Numbered from the stretch's first letter, positions 16,330 through 25,246 are shown. The stretch: 64,000 nt of DNA from Actinomadura oligospora ATCC 43269 (GCF_000518265.1 NZ_JADG01000016.1:186001-250000), one strand, 5' to 3'. Program-made: numbers and translations. The notes: a model not told the origin generated them from the letters alone.

Positions 16330-17343
16330 TCAGGCGGCGTGGGACTCGGCGGCGGACTCCGACGGCGAGCGGCGGACGCGCCGGGCGCGACGGAGAAGCG
16401 TGGCCCAGCGGCCCCGCGGACCCCGGTCGTGACCGCCGACGCGCGCGCCGCTGACCTCGGTCCCCGGCTTCTCGGCGGCCTCGGCGGCGGCCAGGTAGAC
16501 CGGCAGGACGCCTTCGCCGCGCCGCGCGTCCGGCAGCGGATCCAGGTCGGGTTCGAGGGTGAGGGCCGCGGCCATCGACGGCAGCATGGCCATCGCGGCG
16601 GCCGCGTAACCCCGCGCGGACGGGTGGTAGCGGTCCGCGCTGAACATCCCGGCGGGATCGGCGGCGAACTCGCGTCCGAGCAGGTCGCCGAGGGAGACCG
16701 AGCGTCCGCCGCGCTCCACGACGGCGATCGTCTGGGCGGCGGCGAGCTGCCGGCTGGCGCGCCGCGCGATCCACTTCAGCGGCTGCATCAGCGGCTTGAC
16801 CGAGCCGAGGTCGGGGCAGGTGCCGACCACGACCTCGCTGCCCGCCTCGCGCAGCCGCTCGACCGCCCGCGCCAGGTGCCGGACGGCGTCGGCGGAGCGC
16901 ACCCGCGAGGTCACGTCGTTCGCGCCGACCATGATCACCGCGATCTGCGGTGAGGCGGCCAGCGCCCGCTCGACCTGGTCCTCCAGGGCCTCGGAGCGCG
17001 CGCCGGACCTGGCGACGTTGACCAGCAGGACGGGACTTCCCGCGATCGAGGACAGCCCGTCCGCCAGCAGCGCCGCCGGGGTCTCGCCGGGGGAGTGGAC
17101 GCCCAGGCCCGCGGCCGTCGAGTCGCCGAGCATCGCGAACGTCAGCGGTTCGCCCGGCAGCCGGGCCCCGTACACGCCGTCCGCCCGCGGCGGATCGCCG
17201 TTCGGCGTGGCCTGGATGATCCGCCGGGCGAACCGGACCTCCACCATCACCAGGCCGACCGTGATCCCGCTCAACGCGGTGATCCCGCCGCCGCCGTAGG
17301 CCGCCGCGGCCGCGACACGCCGCGCGGTGAACGCTCCCGCCAT
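16330..17343 (-). CDS. SGNH/GDSL family hydrolase, membrane-anchored
   Basis: 337-residue esterase-type protein. Residues about 14-37 (YGGGGITALSGITVGLVMVEV) form a membrane anchor or uncleaved signal. The SGNH blocks follow: block I FAMLGDSTAAGLG with nucleophile Ser75, block II Gly in NVARSGARSE, block III VIMVGANDVTS, and block V FSADRYHPSARGYA with the catalytic Asp/His. The C-terminal ~70 residues are basic and low in complexity. I chose the ATG at 17343, with GGAGG 9 bases upstream, over the GTG at 17352 that abuts the same site. It is divergent from cystathionine beta-synthase. The substrate (lipid, acylated glycan) is unknown. Confidence 0.88.
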   Translation of the reverse strand: MAGAFTARRVAAAAAYGGGGITALSGITVGLVMVEVRFARRIIQATPNGDPPRADGVYGARLPGEPLTFAMLGDSTAAGLGVHSPGETPAALLADGLSSIAGSPVLLVNVARSGARSEALEDQVERALAASPQIAVIMVGANDVTSRVRSADAVRHLARAVERLREAGSEVVVGTCPDLGSVKPLMQPLKWIARRASRQLAAAQTIAVVERGGRSVSLGDLLGREFAADPAGMFSADRYHPSARGYAAAAMAMLPSMAAALTLEPDLDPLPDARRGEGVLPVYLAAAEAAEKPGTEVSGARVGGHDRGPRGRWATLLRRARRVRRSPSESAAESHAA

Positions 17344-17422
17344 CGTCGTCACCCTCCGTCAGAGCAGGGCACTCGCCCCCGTAGGGTGGAGATGCCCGGC
17401 CACGTCCAACTGGGCTACCGTC

Positions 17423-17450
17423 GGGAACCGGAAACTATCCGGAACCGTAT
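17423..17450 (+). promoter_or_regulatory. Possible ECF sigma promoter upstream of CBS
   Basis: GGGAAC at 17423-17428, an 18-base spacer, then GTAT at 17447. This is close to the actinobacterial SigR/SigH thiol-stress consensus (GGGAAT-N18-GTT), about 80 bases before the start of a cysteine-metabolism gene. Both elements deviate by one base. Confidence 0.4.
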
Positions 17451-17529
17451 TCCCTCCTGCTTCGGTAAACACTGCCGTGCTGGGATGTCATCCAGATTTC
17501 GCTTCGTTGATCACGACAAGGATGTCGCG

Positions 17530-18912
17530 ATGCAGGTGCATGACTCGCTCGTCGAACTGATGGGCAACACGCCGCTGGTCCGGCTGCGCAACGTGACCCG
17601 TGGCATCACCCGGCCGTCCGGGCCGCAGGTGCTCGCCAAGGTCGAGTACTTCAACCCCGGCGGCTCGGTGAAGGACCGCATCGCGGTCCGGATGATCGAC
17701 GCCGCGGAGAAGTCCGGGCAGCTCAAGCCCGGCGGGACGATCGTGGAGCCGACCTCCGGCAACACCGGCGTCGGCCTCGCCATCGTCGCGCAGGAGCGCG
17801 GCTACCGGTGCGTCTTCGTCTGCCCGGACAAGGTCGCCAAGGACAAGATCGACGTCCTGCGCGCCTACGGCGCCGAGGTCGTGGTCTGCCCGACCGCGGT
17901 CTCGCCCGAGCACCCCGACTCCTACTACTCGGTGTCGGACCGGCTCGCCGCCGAGATCGAGGGCGCCTGGAAGCCGAACCAGTACACCAACCCGAACAAC
18001 CCGCGCTCGCACTACGAGACGACCGGCCCGGAGATCTGGGAGCAGACCGAGGGCCGCATCACGCACTTCGTCGCGGGCATCGGCACCGGCGGGACGATCA
18101 GCGGCACCGGCCGCTACCTCAGGGAGATCTCCGGCGGGCGCGTCCAGATCATCGGCGCCGACCCCGAGGGCTCGGTCTACTCCGGCGGGACGGGCCGTCC
18201 CTACCTCACCGAGGGCGTCGGCGAGGACATCTGGCCCGAGACCTACGACCGCGACATCTGCGACCGGGTCATCGCCGTGTCCGACAAGGACTCCTTCACC
18301 ATGACGCGCCGCCTCGCCCGCGAGGACGCGCTGCTGGTCGGCGGATCCTGCGGCATGGCGGTCGTCGCGGCCCTCCGCGTCGCCGAGGAGGCCCCGGACG
18401 ACGCGGTCATCGTCGTCCTGCTCCCGGACGGCGGCCGTGGCTACCTCTCCAAGATCTTCAACGACGACTGGATGAGCAACTACGGCTTCCTGGCGGCCCC
18501 GACCGAGGAGGCCACGGTCGGCGAGGTGCTCATGCGCAAGGGCGGCGCGCTTCCCGAGTTCGTGCACACCCACCCGCACGAGTCCGTCCAGACCGCCGTC
18601 GCGATCATGCGCGAGTACGAGGTGTCGCAGCTCCCCGTCATGAAGGAGGAGCCGCCGGTCATGGCCGCCGAGGTCATCGGCTCGGTCAGCGAGTCCGACC
18701 TGCTCGACCTGCTGATCCGCGACCGCGGCCGTCTCTCCGAGCCGGTCGAGTCGCACATGGCCGCGCCCCTGCCGACCATCGGCTCCGGCGAGCCGGTGAC
18801 CAAGGCCGTCCCCATCCTGGAGAAGTCCGGCGCCGCCGTCGTCCTCGTCGACGGCAAGCCCAAGGGCCTCATCACCCGGCAGGACCTCATCGCCTTCCTG
18901 GCGGCCCACTGA
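17530..18912 (+). CDS. cbs: Cystathionine beta-synthase
   Basis: PLP enzyme condensing homocysteine with serine to cystathionine (reverse transsulfuration). 460 residues: a fold-type II catalytic domain (about 1-330) with PLP lysine K48 in NPGGSVKDRIA, the phosphate-cradle loop PTSGNTGVGLA, GTGGTISGTGRYL, and a Ser motif GGSCGMAV. A C-terminal pair of CBS domains (about 340-460) follows. There is no N-terminal heme domain, as usual for bacterial forms. Start ATG 17530 with AAGGA about 8 bases upstream; the longer open frame upstream is antisense to the SGNH gene. A SigR-like promoter may lie upstream. With MetB at 21.5 kb it completes a transsulfuration set. Confidence 0.95.
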   Translation: MQVHDSLVELMGNTPLVRLRNVTRGITRPSGPQVLAKVEYFNPGGSVKDRIAVRMIDAAEKSGQLKPGGTIVEPTSGNTGVGLAIVAQERGYRCVFVCPDKVAKDKIDVLRAYGAEVVVCPTAVSPEHPDSYYSVSDRLAAEIEGAWKPNQYTNPNNPRSHYETTGPEIWEQTEGRITHFVAGIGTGGTISGTGRYLREISGGRVQIIGADPEGSVYSGGTGRPYLTEGVGEDIWPETYDRDICDRVIAVSDKDSFTMTRRLAREDALLVGGSCGMAVVAALRVAEEAPDDAVIVVLLPDGGRGYLSKIFNDDWMSNYGFLAAPTEEATVGEVLMRKGGALPEFVHTHPHESVQTAVAIMREYEVSQLPVMKEEPPVMAAEVIGSVSESDLLDLLIRDRGRLSEPVESHMAAPLPTIGSGEPVTKAVPILEKSGAAVVLVDGKPKGLITRQDLIAFLAAH

Positions 18913-18965
18913 TCGAGGATCCGGAACGTCCGGCCCTCCGCCGACGCCCTGGCCCCCACGACGTA

Positions 18966-18999
18966 GAACGGCCCTCCCTCGAAAGAGGGAGGGCCGTTC
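18966..18999. terminator. Terminator after CBS
   Basis: Perfect 15 bp stem GAACGGCCCTCCCTC (18966-18980) with a GAAA tetraloop, located 54 bases after the CBS stop. Confidence 0.85.
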
Positions 19000-19048
19000 G
19001 CATGAACGGAGACCCTGCCGAGGAGAGGGCCCCGGGAGGCGGGCACGA

Positions 19049-19084
19049 CAAGGCCCCGGAAACCGTGGGGTTTCCGGGGCCTTG
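19049..19084. terminator. Terminator after the MMPL gene
   Basis: Perfect 16 bp stem CAAGGCCCCGGAAACC (19049-19064) with loop GTGG, between the convergent CBS and MMPL genes. It flanks the first hairpin and presumably serves the minus-strand gene. Confidence 0.8.
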
Positions 19085-19159
19085 GTCTTCCCCTGGGTCG
19101 GGGCGCGCGCCGGGGGGTGTGGGCGGCTTGGATAGTCCCGGCGCGCGTCCCGACGTCTT

Positions 19160-21334
19160 CTAGTAGCGGCTTCCCGTCGGGGCGTACGGGTTGTCGGCCA
19201 TCGGGTCCTGCGGCGGCGCGGCCTGGACGGGCGCGCGGCGGGCGGTGCCGCCGTGGCCCGGCCACCAGGCCGCGCGGCCCAGCAGGGCCGTGATGCTCGG
19301 CACCAGGAACAGCGCCATGACGAAGGCCGACAGGGCGATGCCCATCGCGATGGAGAAGCCCATCTGCTGGAGCATCGACACCTTGGCCAGCAGCATCACC
19401 GAGAAGGTCGCGGCCAGGATGAGACCGGCGGCGGCGATCGTCGGGCCGCTGTGCTGGACGGCCAGCGCGGCGGCGCGGCGGGGCTCGTGGCCCTCCTTGG
19501 CCTCCTCACGAAGCCGTGCGGTGATCAGGATGTTGTAGTCCGTGCCGATGGCCAGCACGAACAGGTACAGCATGATCGGCAGGTGGAAGATCTCGCCCTC
19601 TGTGCCCTGGATGCCCTGGAAGACGAACACCGAGGCGCCCATGGTGGCGGCGAAGCCGAGCAGCACCGCAGGCACCAGGTAGAGCGGGGCGACGATCGAG
19701 CGGAGCAGCGCCAGCAGGATCAGCGCGATCAGCGCGGCGGCGACCGGGAGGATCACCGACAGGTCGCGGTTGACCACCTTGTTCATGTCGCTGTAGATCG
19801 CGGTCGCGCCGCCGACGTACAGCTTGGTGCCCGCCGGGGTGATCTTGTGCGCCGCGGGGCCGAGCTTGTCCTTGACCAGGGTGATCGAGGCGTTGTCGTT
19901 CGGGTTCTGCTTCAACAGGAGGTCCACCCGGACGACGTCGCCCTTGGCGCTCGGCACCCCGGGCTGGACGGTCCCGACGCCCGGCAGCGTCTTGGCCTTC
20001 TCACGGAACTCGGCGACCGAGGTCTTCGGGACGGCCCCGCCGTCGGTGGACTTCAGCAGCACCTGGACCGGGGTGGTCAGGCCGGGCGGGAAGCCCTTCT
20101 GCATGTCCTTGGCGGCCTGCGCCGACTCGGTGTTCTGCGGGAAGCCGGACTGGAAGTCGTAGTCGGCCTTGAAGGAGAACGCGCCCGCCGCGAGCGCGAT
20201 CATGAGCGCGCCGGTGCCGAGGGCCACGATCAGCGGACGGCCGCCGACGAACTTGCCGAGGCTGACCGAGGCGCGGGCCTTCGGCTGCTTCTTCCAGGAC
20301 TTGGACGGCCAGAACGTCGCCGTGCCGAGGAGCGACAGCAGCGCCGGGACGAGGGTCAGCGAGGTGATGCCCATGGCCACGACGGCGATGGCCAGCGACG
20401 GACCCCAGGCGGCGAACAGGCCGAACGACGCGAGCATGAGCACCAGGAACGTCGCGGCGATGGCCGCGGCGGCGGAGGTGATGACCTCGCCGACCCGCTC
20501 GACCGCGGTGATCAGGGCGGTCTTCTTGTCCTCTCCGGCGCGCAGGCGTTCCCTGTACCGGAACAGGACGAACAGGTAGTAGTCGGCGCCGACTCCGAAC
20601 AACACGATCGTCAGGATGATCTGGAGGCTGTCGTCGGTCGAGAAGTTCAGCAGGTGCGAGGCCAGGCCGATCAGCTTGGTCGTGACGACCTCGGTCAACA
20701 TGATCACCAGGATCGGCAGCAGTGCCGCCAACGGCGCCCGGAAGATCAGCAGGATCAGGCCGATGATCAGGATGAACGTCGCGCCCGACACGATCGCCAT
20801 CGACTGTGCGAACGACTTCTCGTTGTCGGTGAAGGCGGCCGTGTCACCGCCGACCTTCGCCGTCAGGCCGGACCCGAGCACGGACGGGATGTCCTTGCGC
20901 ATGTCCTTGATGGCCTGGCCCTGGGCCTTCTGCGCCTTGCTGTCCGTCCCGGTCATCGGGACGCTGATGATCTGCACGGCCTTGTTCGGCGCCAGGGTCT
21001 GCGGACCGGCCATGAAGCCCTGGACGGACTTGTAGTGCTTGTCGGTCAGCGCCTTGGCCGCGGCCGTCACCTTGGCCGAGTCGGCGGGCGTGATGGGCGC
21101 GCCGTCGGTGCGCTTCACGACCACGAACGCGGTGGCGTCCTCGTGCTGCGGGAAGGCTTCCGACAGCACCTTCGTGGCCTGGATCGATTCGTACTTGGAG
21201 GGCATGAAGTCCTTCTGGTCGGACTTCTTCTTCGCGCCGGGCGCGAGGAAGACGACCAGAACGCCGATGATCAACCAGGCCACGATCGTGTACCACGGAT
21301 GTCTCACGACGAAGCGCGCGAGCCGTGCGAACAT
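19160..21334 (-). CDS. MMPL family RND transporter
   Basis: 724-residue inner-membrane transporter of the MMPL/RND superfamily, the group that exports lipids, siderophores or drugs in actinomycetes. There is one N-terminal membrane helix (FVVRHPWYTIVAWLIIGVLV), an extracytoplasmic loop (about 40-170), five helices (about 175-340), a second loop, and five more helices (about 535-690) with VLAIGTDYNILITARLREE, matching the first-half GVGADYYLFVLFRYRER. The C-terminus is a short Pro-rich tail. ATG 21334 has AAGGA about 8 bases upstream. It is divergent from metB with a shared ~155-base control region. The substrate is unknown. Confidence 0.92.
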   Translation of the reverse strand: MFARLARFVVRHPWYTIVAWLIIGVLVVFLAPGAKKKSDQKDFMPSKYESIQATKVLSEAFPQHEDATAFVVVKRTDGAPITPADSAKVTAAAKALTDKHYKSVQGFMAGPQTLAPNKAVQIISVPMTGTDSKAQKAQGQAIKDMRKDIPSVLGSGLTAKVGGDTAAFTDNEKSFAQSMAIVSGATFILIIGLILLIFRAPLAALLPILVIMLTEVVTTKLIGLASHLLNFSTDDSLQIILTIVLFGVGADYYLFVLFRYRERLRAGEDKKTALITAVERVGEVITSAAAAIAATFLVLMLASFGLFAAWGPSLAIAVVAMGITSLTLVPALLSLLGTATFWPSKSWKKQPKARASVSLGKFVGGRPLIVALGTGALMIALAAGAFSFKADYDFQSGFPQNTESAQAAKDMQKGFPPGLTTPVQVLLKSTDGGAVPKTSVAEFREKAKTLPGVGTVQPGVPSAKGDVVRVDLLLKQNPNDNASITLVKDKLGPAAHKITPAGTKLYVGGATAIYSDMNKVVNRDLSVILPVAAALIALILLALLRSIVAPLYLVPAVLLGFAATMGASVFVFQGIQGTEGEIFHLPIMLYLFVLAIGTDYNILITARLREEAKEGHEPRRAAALAVQHSGPTIAAAGLILAATFSVMLLAKVSMLQQMGFSIAMGIALSAFVMALFLVPSITALLGRAAWWPGHGGTARRAPVQAAPPQDPMADNPYAPTGSRY

Positions 21335-21376
21335 GCAAGCGTCCTTCAGGTAGGGCCGAGACGGGAGGGATGGGGG

Positions 21377-21409
21377 TCGCGATTACCTCTCCAACGGTAG
21401 AGATCGCGA
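21377..21409. promoter_or_regulatory. Inverted repeat between MMPL and metB
   Basis: TCGCGAT (21377-21383) pairs with ATCGCGA (21403-21409), enclosing a second interrupted pair CTCT/AGAG. It lies in the divergent promoter region and could be an operator or an RNA hairpin. No regulator gene adjoins it. Confidence 0.35.
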
Positions 21410-21490
21410 GCGCCGGTTTGGTCACCCGGTGAGCCGAAATGGCGGCCCATACCTGGGGGGGATGGCCTCATCCTCTGGGAGGGGGGCGGG

Positions 21491-22675
21491 GTGGATAACC
21501 TCGTGCCTATGGACAACGAGGTTCCCCAGGGCAACATCCCTGAGCAGGGGTTCGAGACGCTGGCGATCCACGCCGGACAGGAGCCGGACCCGACGACGGG
21601 CGCGGTCGTCCCGCCGATCTACCAGGTCTCCACCTACAAGCAGGACGGCATCGGCGGGCTGCGCGGCGGGTACGAGTACTCGCGCTCCGCCAACCCCACC
21701 CGCACGGCGCTGGAGGAGTGCGTCGCGGCGATCGAGGCGGGGACGCGCGGCATGGCGTTCGCGTCGGGCCTGGCCGCCGAGGACACGATCCTGCGGACGC
21801 TGCTGCGCCCCGGTGACCACGTGGTCATCCCGAACGACGCCTACGGCGGCACCTACCGGCTGTTCGCGAAGGTCGCGGCGCCGTGGGGGGTCTCCTACGA
21901 CCCCGTCCCGCTGGGGGACGTCACGGCGGTGCGGGCCGCGATGCGCCCGGAGACCAAGATCGTGTGGGTGGAGACCCCGACCAACCCGCTGCTCGGCATC
22001 TCCGACATCGCCGCGCTCGCGGCCGTCGCGCACGAGGCGGGCGCGCTGCTGGTGGTCGACAACACCTTCGCGTCGTCCTACCTGCAGCAGCCGCTGACGC
22101 TGGGCGCCGACATCGTCGTCCACTCGACGACCAAGTACATGGGCGGGCACTCGGACGTGGTCGGCGGCGCGCTCGCCGTCCGCGACGCCGAGCTCGGCGA
22201 GCGGCTGGCGTTCAACCAGAACTCGATGGGCGCGGTCGCCGGGCCGTTCGACGCCTGGCTGACGCTGCGCGGCATCAAGACCCTCGGCGTCCGGATGGAC
22301 CGGCACTGCGACAACGCCGAGAAGGTCGTCGAGATGCTGACCTCGCACCGCGCCGTCAAGCAGGTGCTCTACCCCGGCCTGCCGGACCACCCCGGCCACG
22401 ACGTCGCGGTGAAGCAGATGCGGCGGTTCGGCGGCATGATCTCGTTCCGCACGTGGTCGGAGGAGGACGCCGTCCGGATCTGCGAGGCGACCAGGCTGTT
22501 CACGCTCGGCGAGTCCCTCGGCGGCGTCGAGTCGCTGATCGAGCACCCGGGCCGGATGACGCACGCGTCCGCGGCCGGGTCGCCGCTGGAGGTCCCGTCC
22601 GACCTGGTCCGGCTGTCGGTCGGCATCGAGGACTCGGCCGACCTGCTCGCCGACCTGGAGCGCGCGCTCGGCTGA
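21491..22675 (+). CDS. metB: Cystathionine gamma-synthase/lyase
   Basis: PLP-dependent Cys/Met metabolism enzyme (fold type I), making cystathionine from an O-acyl homoserine and cysteine, or cleaving cystathionine. About 394 residues. Visible motifs: PPIYQVSTYKQDG, YEYSRSANPTRTALEE, WVETPTNPLLGISDI, VVDNTFASSYLQQPL, the PLP lysine K215 in HSTTKYMGGHSDVVGG, and LGESLGGVESLIEHP. The start is either the GTG at 21491, with a G-rich ribosome site (GGAGGGGGG) a few bases upstream, or the ATG at 21509; I chose the GTG. With CBS nearby, a transsulfuration role is likely. Synthase versus lyase cannot be settled from sequence. Confidence 0.93.
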   Translation: MDNLVPMDNEVPQGNIPEQGFETLAIHAGQEPDPTTGAVVPPIYQVSTYKQDGIGGLRGGYEYSRSANPTRTALEECVAAIEAGTRGMAFASGLAAEDTILRTLLRPGDHVVIPNDAYGGTYRLFAKVAAPWGVSYDPVPLGDVTAVRAAMRPETKIVWVETPTNPLLGISDIAALAAVAHEAGALLVVDNTFASSYLQQPLTLGADIVVHSTTKYMGGHSDVVGGALAVRDAELGERLAFNQNSMGAVAGPFDAWLTLRGIKTLGVRMDRHCDNAEKVVEMLTSHRAVKQVLYPGLPDHPGHDVAVKQMRRFGGMISFRTWSEEDAVRICEATRLFTLGESLGGVESLIEHPGRMTHASAAGSPLEVPSDLVRLSVGIEDSADLLADLERALG

Positions 22676-22703
22676 TCACCCCCACGCCGCCGCGCCTTTC
22701 GTC

Positions 22704-22739
22704 GCGCCTTCGCGCCGATCTTCTTCGGCGCGAAGGCGC
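22704..22739 (+). terminator. Terminator after metB
   Basis: GCGCCTTCGCGCCG (22704-22717) pairs with CGGCGCGAAGGCGC (22726-22739) across an 8-base loop, 28 bases after the metB stop. Confidence 0.75.
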
Positions 22740-22851
22740 AGGTGGTTCCCCGGCTCGCCGTGAAGGTGGGCCGGGGACCGGTCGCGCGGATGATCAAAGT
22801 CGTATGATGTGCCCGGGATCGCCCGGAAGCGGGTGTCCGAAAGGGGTTGGA

Positions 22852-23967
22852 GTGCGCAGAGTTCTGGTCGGCGGCGCGGCCTTCGCCGCGGCGTGCGTGT
22901 CCGCCGCGTCGGTGCCGGGGAACGCGGACGCGTCCCCGCTCCCCACCCCCGGGACGACCCTCGGGCCCGTCTCCCCGCCCACGTTCCCGCCCCCGTCCGG
23001 GCCGGAGAACGACGACGCGGGCGGCAACCCGTCGCCGACGGGCACGCCCTCCGAGACCCCGTCCACCGGGACGTCCTCGCCGACGACCACGCCGTCCGGC
23101 ACGCCCGGCGCCGACCCGAGCGCCACCGTGACCGGCAAGGCCGTCATGGTCACGCCGAAGCTGCCGAAGTTCAGGACGTTCGCCTACGGCAAGAACGCCC
23201 GGCAGCGCGTGGACGTCTACTGGCAGGCCGCGAACCCCAAGGACAAGAAGAACAAGAAGGCCAAGGCCCGTCCCGGCGTCTTCCTGCTGCACGGCGGTTA
23301 CTGGCTGGAGGGCGACAAGGGGTCCTGGAAGTACCTCGCGCGCCGCCTCACCGCGCAGGGCTTCACCGTGTTCGCCGCGAACTACCGGCTGGCGACCACC
23401 GCGAAGTGGCCCGCGCAGCGCGACGACTCGCTCGCGGCGCTCGCCTTCGTGCGCAAGCACGCCACGTCCTTCAACCTCGACCCGAGCCGCGTCGCGGTGC
23501 TCGGGTCGTCCGCGGGCGGGCTGCTCGCGACCCAGCTCGGCACCCTGGACGACGGCGCCAGGCGGGTCCGCGGCGTGGCCGCGCTCTCCCCGGTGAACAC
23601 GCCCTACCTGGCCTTCCAGGACGGCGGAGCCATGGACGCGACGGCCTCCCAGCGCAAGCTGCGCGGCGCGGTCGACAAGCTCGTCGGCTGCGAGCCGGGC
23701 GGCGCCGTCACCTCCTGCTGGAACAAGCTGGACGACGCGAACGCCGCCTCCCACGTCTCGCGCGGGGACGCCCCGATGCTGCTCTTCCACAGCGCCCGTG
23801 ACTTCGTCCCGGCGACGCAGAGCACCGCCCTCGCGGGCGCGCTGCGCACGGCGGGCGTGCCGGTCACGGTCAAGACCGTCCAGGGCCGCATGCACGGCGG
23901 CGCCCTGCTGATCGACCCGACCGTCTACCCGACGCTGCTGGCCTGGCTGAAGGCCCGCACCGCCTGA
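22852..23967 (+). CDS. Secreted alpha/beta hydrolase
   Basis: 371-residue exported hydrolase of the carboxylesterase/HSL-like class. Signal peptide RRVLVGGAAFAAACVSAAS ending near NADA; then a Pro/Ser/Thr-rich linker (about 28-95) typical of wall-crossing spacers. The catalytic domain carries the oxyanion motif LLHGGYW (about 144-150), nucleophile elbow GSSAG with Ser220, an Asp in HSARDFVP and a terminal His in QGRMHGGALL. The GTG at 22852 is preceded by AAGGGGTTGGA and puts the signal at the N-terminus; the frame continues upstream only as a shadow of metB. Monocistronic between two terminators. Substrate unknown. Confidence 0.88.
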   Translation: MRRVLVGGAAFAAACVSAASVPGNADASPLPTPGTTLGPVSPPTFPPPSGPENDDAGGNPSPTGTPSETPSTGTSSPTTTPSGTPGADPSATVTGKAVMVTPKLPKFRTFAYGKNARQRVDVYWQAANPKDKKNKKAKARPGVFLLHGGYWLEGDKGSWKYLARRLTAQGFTVFAANYRLATTAKWPAQRDDSLAALAFVRKHATSFNLDPSRVAVLGSSAGGLLATQLGTLDDGARRVRGVAALSPVNTPYLAFQDGGAMDATASQRKLRGAVDKLVGCEPGGAVTSCWNKLDDANAASHVSRGDAPMLLFHSARDFVPATQSTALAGALRTAGVPVTVKTVQGRMHGGALLIDPTVYPTLLAWLKARTA

Positions 23968-23981
23968 CGGACGCGAACACC

Positions 23982-24023
23982 GACGACGAAGGGCCGCGCA
24001 TCCGAGCGCGGCCCTTCGTCGTC
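23982..24023. terminator. Bidirectional terminator between convergent genes
   Basis: Perfect 18 bp stem GACGACGAAGGGCCGCGC (23982-23999) with loop ATCCGA and its complement 24006-24023, exactly between the hydrolase and DUF2269-like genes. Confidence 0.85.
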
Positions 24024-24034
24024 CGTGGGGCGGG

Positions 24035-24580
24035 TCAGTGCCACACCATCATGATCAGGATGACGATCCAGATGAGGGCGATCACCCCGGAGAACGCGGC
24101 GATGCGTCCGCGCTCGACGGCGGCGACGTCGTCGGACGGGACGGCCGTCGGCTCACCCTTCCCCTTGTGCTTGGCCTTGTCCTTGGGCTTCTCGTCGGCC
24201 TTGACCTCGGAGGCGGTCCCGGCGGTCTCGGCCGCGGCCGTGGCGGGCGCCTCGGCGGCGGCCTCCAGCAGGAGGCGGACGGCCTTGCGCTGGTCGCGCT
24301 CCACCAGGAACAGCAGGGCGAGCGCCACGATGAACAGCGTCATGGACGCCGAAAGCCAGACCTTGGCGAAGTCGCCCTTGGCGAGGATCAGCCCGAACAG
24401 GAAGACGGCCAGCGACCCGAAGGCGTAGATCGCCGTCGTCCGGTTCAGGTACCGGAGGATCGCGACGTCCCGCTTGCGGATGTAACGCGGCGTGGCCATG
24501 GTCGCGGCCGTGAGCGGTCCGAGGGTGAAGATCGCGGAACCGATGTGCAGGATCAGCAGCAGGCGGTCGGAACTCGACAT
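24035..24580 (-). CDS. DUF2269-like integral membrane protein
   Basis: 181-residue membrane protein. Four hydrophobic helices are visible: LLLILHIGSAIFTLGPLTAA (about 7-26), TTAIYAFGSLAVFLFGLILA (about 48-67), VWLSASMTLFIVALALLFLV (about 73-92) and a C-terminal one (FSGVIALIWIVILIMMVWH). Between the third and fourth is a charged, Lys/Ala/Glu-rich cytoplasmic linker (about 100-155). The N-terminal histidine and glycine pattern (HIGSAI..GP) resembles DUF2269 proteins. ATG 24580. Function unknown. Confidence 0.72.
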   Translation of the reverse strand: MSSSDRLLLILHIGSAIFTLGPLTAATMATPRYIRKRDVAILRYLNRTTAIYAFGSLAVFLFGLILAKGDFAKVWLSASMTLFIVALALLFLVERDQRKAVRLLLEAAAEAPATAAAETAGTASEVKADEKPKDKAKHKGKGEPTAVPSDDVAAVERGRIAAFSGVIALIWIVILIMMVWH

Positions 24581-24723
24581 GCCCCGACCCTAACCTGCGG
24601 GGATCCGGACGGCGGGGACCCTGAAGTCATCCGGACCCGCGGACGGCATGATCGGCACGGCGGCCCGGAGAAAGTGTGGGCCCGGGGAAGTGGGCCGGGG
24701 GATGCGGGGCCGGAAACAGTGGA

Positions 24724-24753
24724 GGCCGCCCGGCGCGGGAGCGCCGGGCGGCC
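24724..24753 (-). terminator. Terminator after the His-rich protein gene
   Basis: GGCCGCCCGGCGC (24724-24736) pairs with GCGCCGGGCGGCC (24741-24753) with a GGGA loop, about 50 bases beyond the stop of the minus-strand gene. Confidence 0.7.
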
Positions 24754-24800
24754 GCCCGGCCGGGCGCGCTAGGCGGAACCGGCCGAATGGGGCATCCCCG

Positions 24801-25127
24801 TTAGCGCGTGGAAGGCAGCGGCGCAGGCTGCGGCGCAGGCTGCGGAGGCTGGCAGTGGCCCCCGTCCTTCATCGGGCCGGGCGGGCAGCCCCAGTGGCCC
24901 ATGCCGTGCATGCCGTGCATGTGGTGCATGTGATGGTGGCCGTGGTGATGCATGTGGTGATGCATGTGGTGATGCATGTGGTGATGCATGTGGTGATGCA
25001 TGTGGTGGTGTCCCATGGGCATGGGCGTTTCGTCGGCGAGCGCCGATCCTGAGCCGAGCGCGATCATGGCGGCAGCGCCGAATCCGGCGGCGATCACGCC
25101 GAGGAGCGGTCGTCGGTACGTCGTCAC
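24801..25127 (-). CDS. Secreted His/Met-rich, probably metal-binding protein
   Basis: 108-residue exported protein. Signal peptide TTYRRPLLGVIAAGFGAA continuing to cleavage near ALA-DE at about 31. The mature N-terminal half is a run of HHHM units (about 36-75), then HGMHGMGHWGCPPGP and a Pro/Gln-rich tail (QPPQPAPQPAP). The repeat is encoded by a 12-base tandem unit. His and Met clusters of this kind bind Ni, Cu or Zn, so a periplasmic/extracellular metal buffer is likely, but no metal transporter adjoins it. The GTG at 25127 follows GGAGGGGAAATA, a good ribosome site. Confidence 0.8.
   Translation of the reverse strand: MTTYRRPLLGVIAAGFGAAAMIALGSGSALADETPMPMGHHHMHHHMHHHMHHHMHHHMHHHGHHHMHHMHGMHGMGHWGCPPGPMKDGGHCQPPQPAPQPAPLPSTR
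24941..25010. repeat. 12 bp tandem repeat inside the His-rich gene
   Basis: About five consecutive copies of GATGCATGTGGT, encoding His-Met-His-His on the minus strand. A length-variable (slippage-prone) coding repeat. Confidence 0.85.
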
Positions 25128-25246
25128 TATTTCCCCTCCGATGGCACTCAGGGTGCCCTAATGTTCACTCCGCGTATTGACTCCCCGGTGTGATCGGCGG
25201 GTAATCCTGTTCCTCGGCAAAGCCGCGTCCAACGACGGCCCGGGGC

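Noticed and set aside
21335..21490. SAM riboswitch before metB
   Set aside because: No SAM-I/IV core motifs are visible; only a short inverted repeat is present.
24801..25127. Overlapping plus-strand frame rich in Val/Met/His (24648-25052)
   Set aside because: It is the complementary reading of the His-rich repeat; only the minus strand has a ribosome site and signal peptide.
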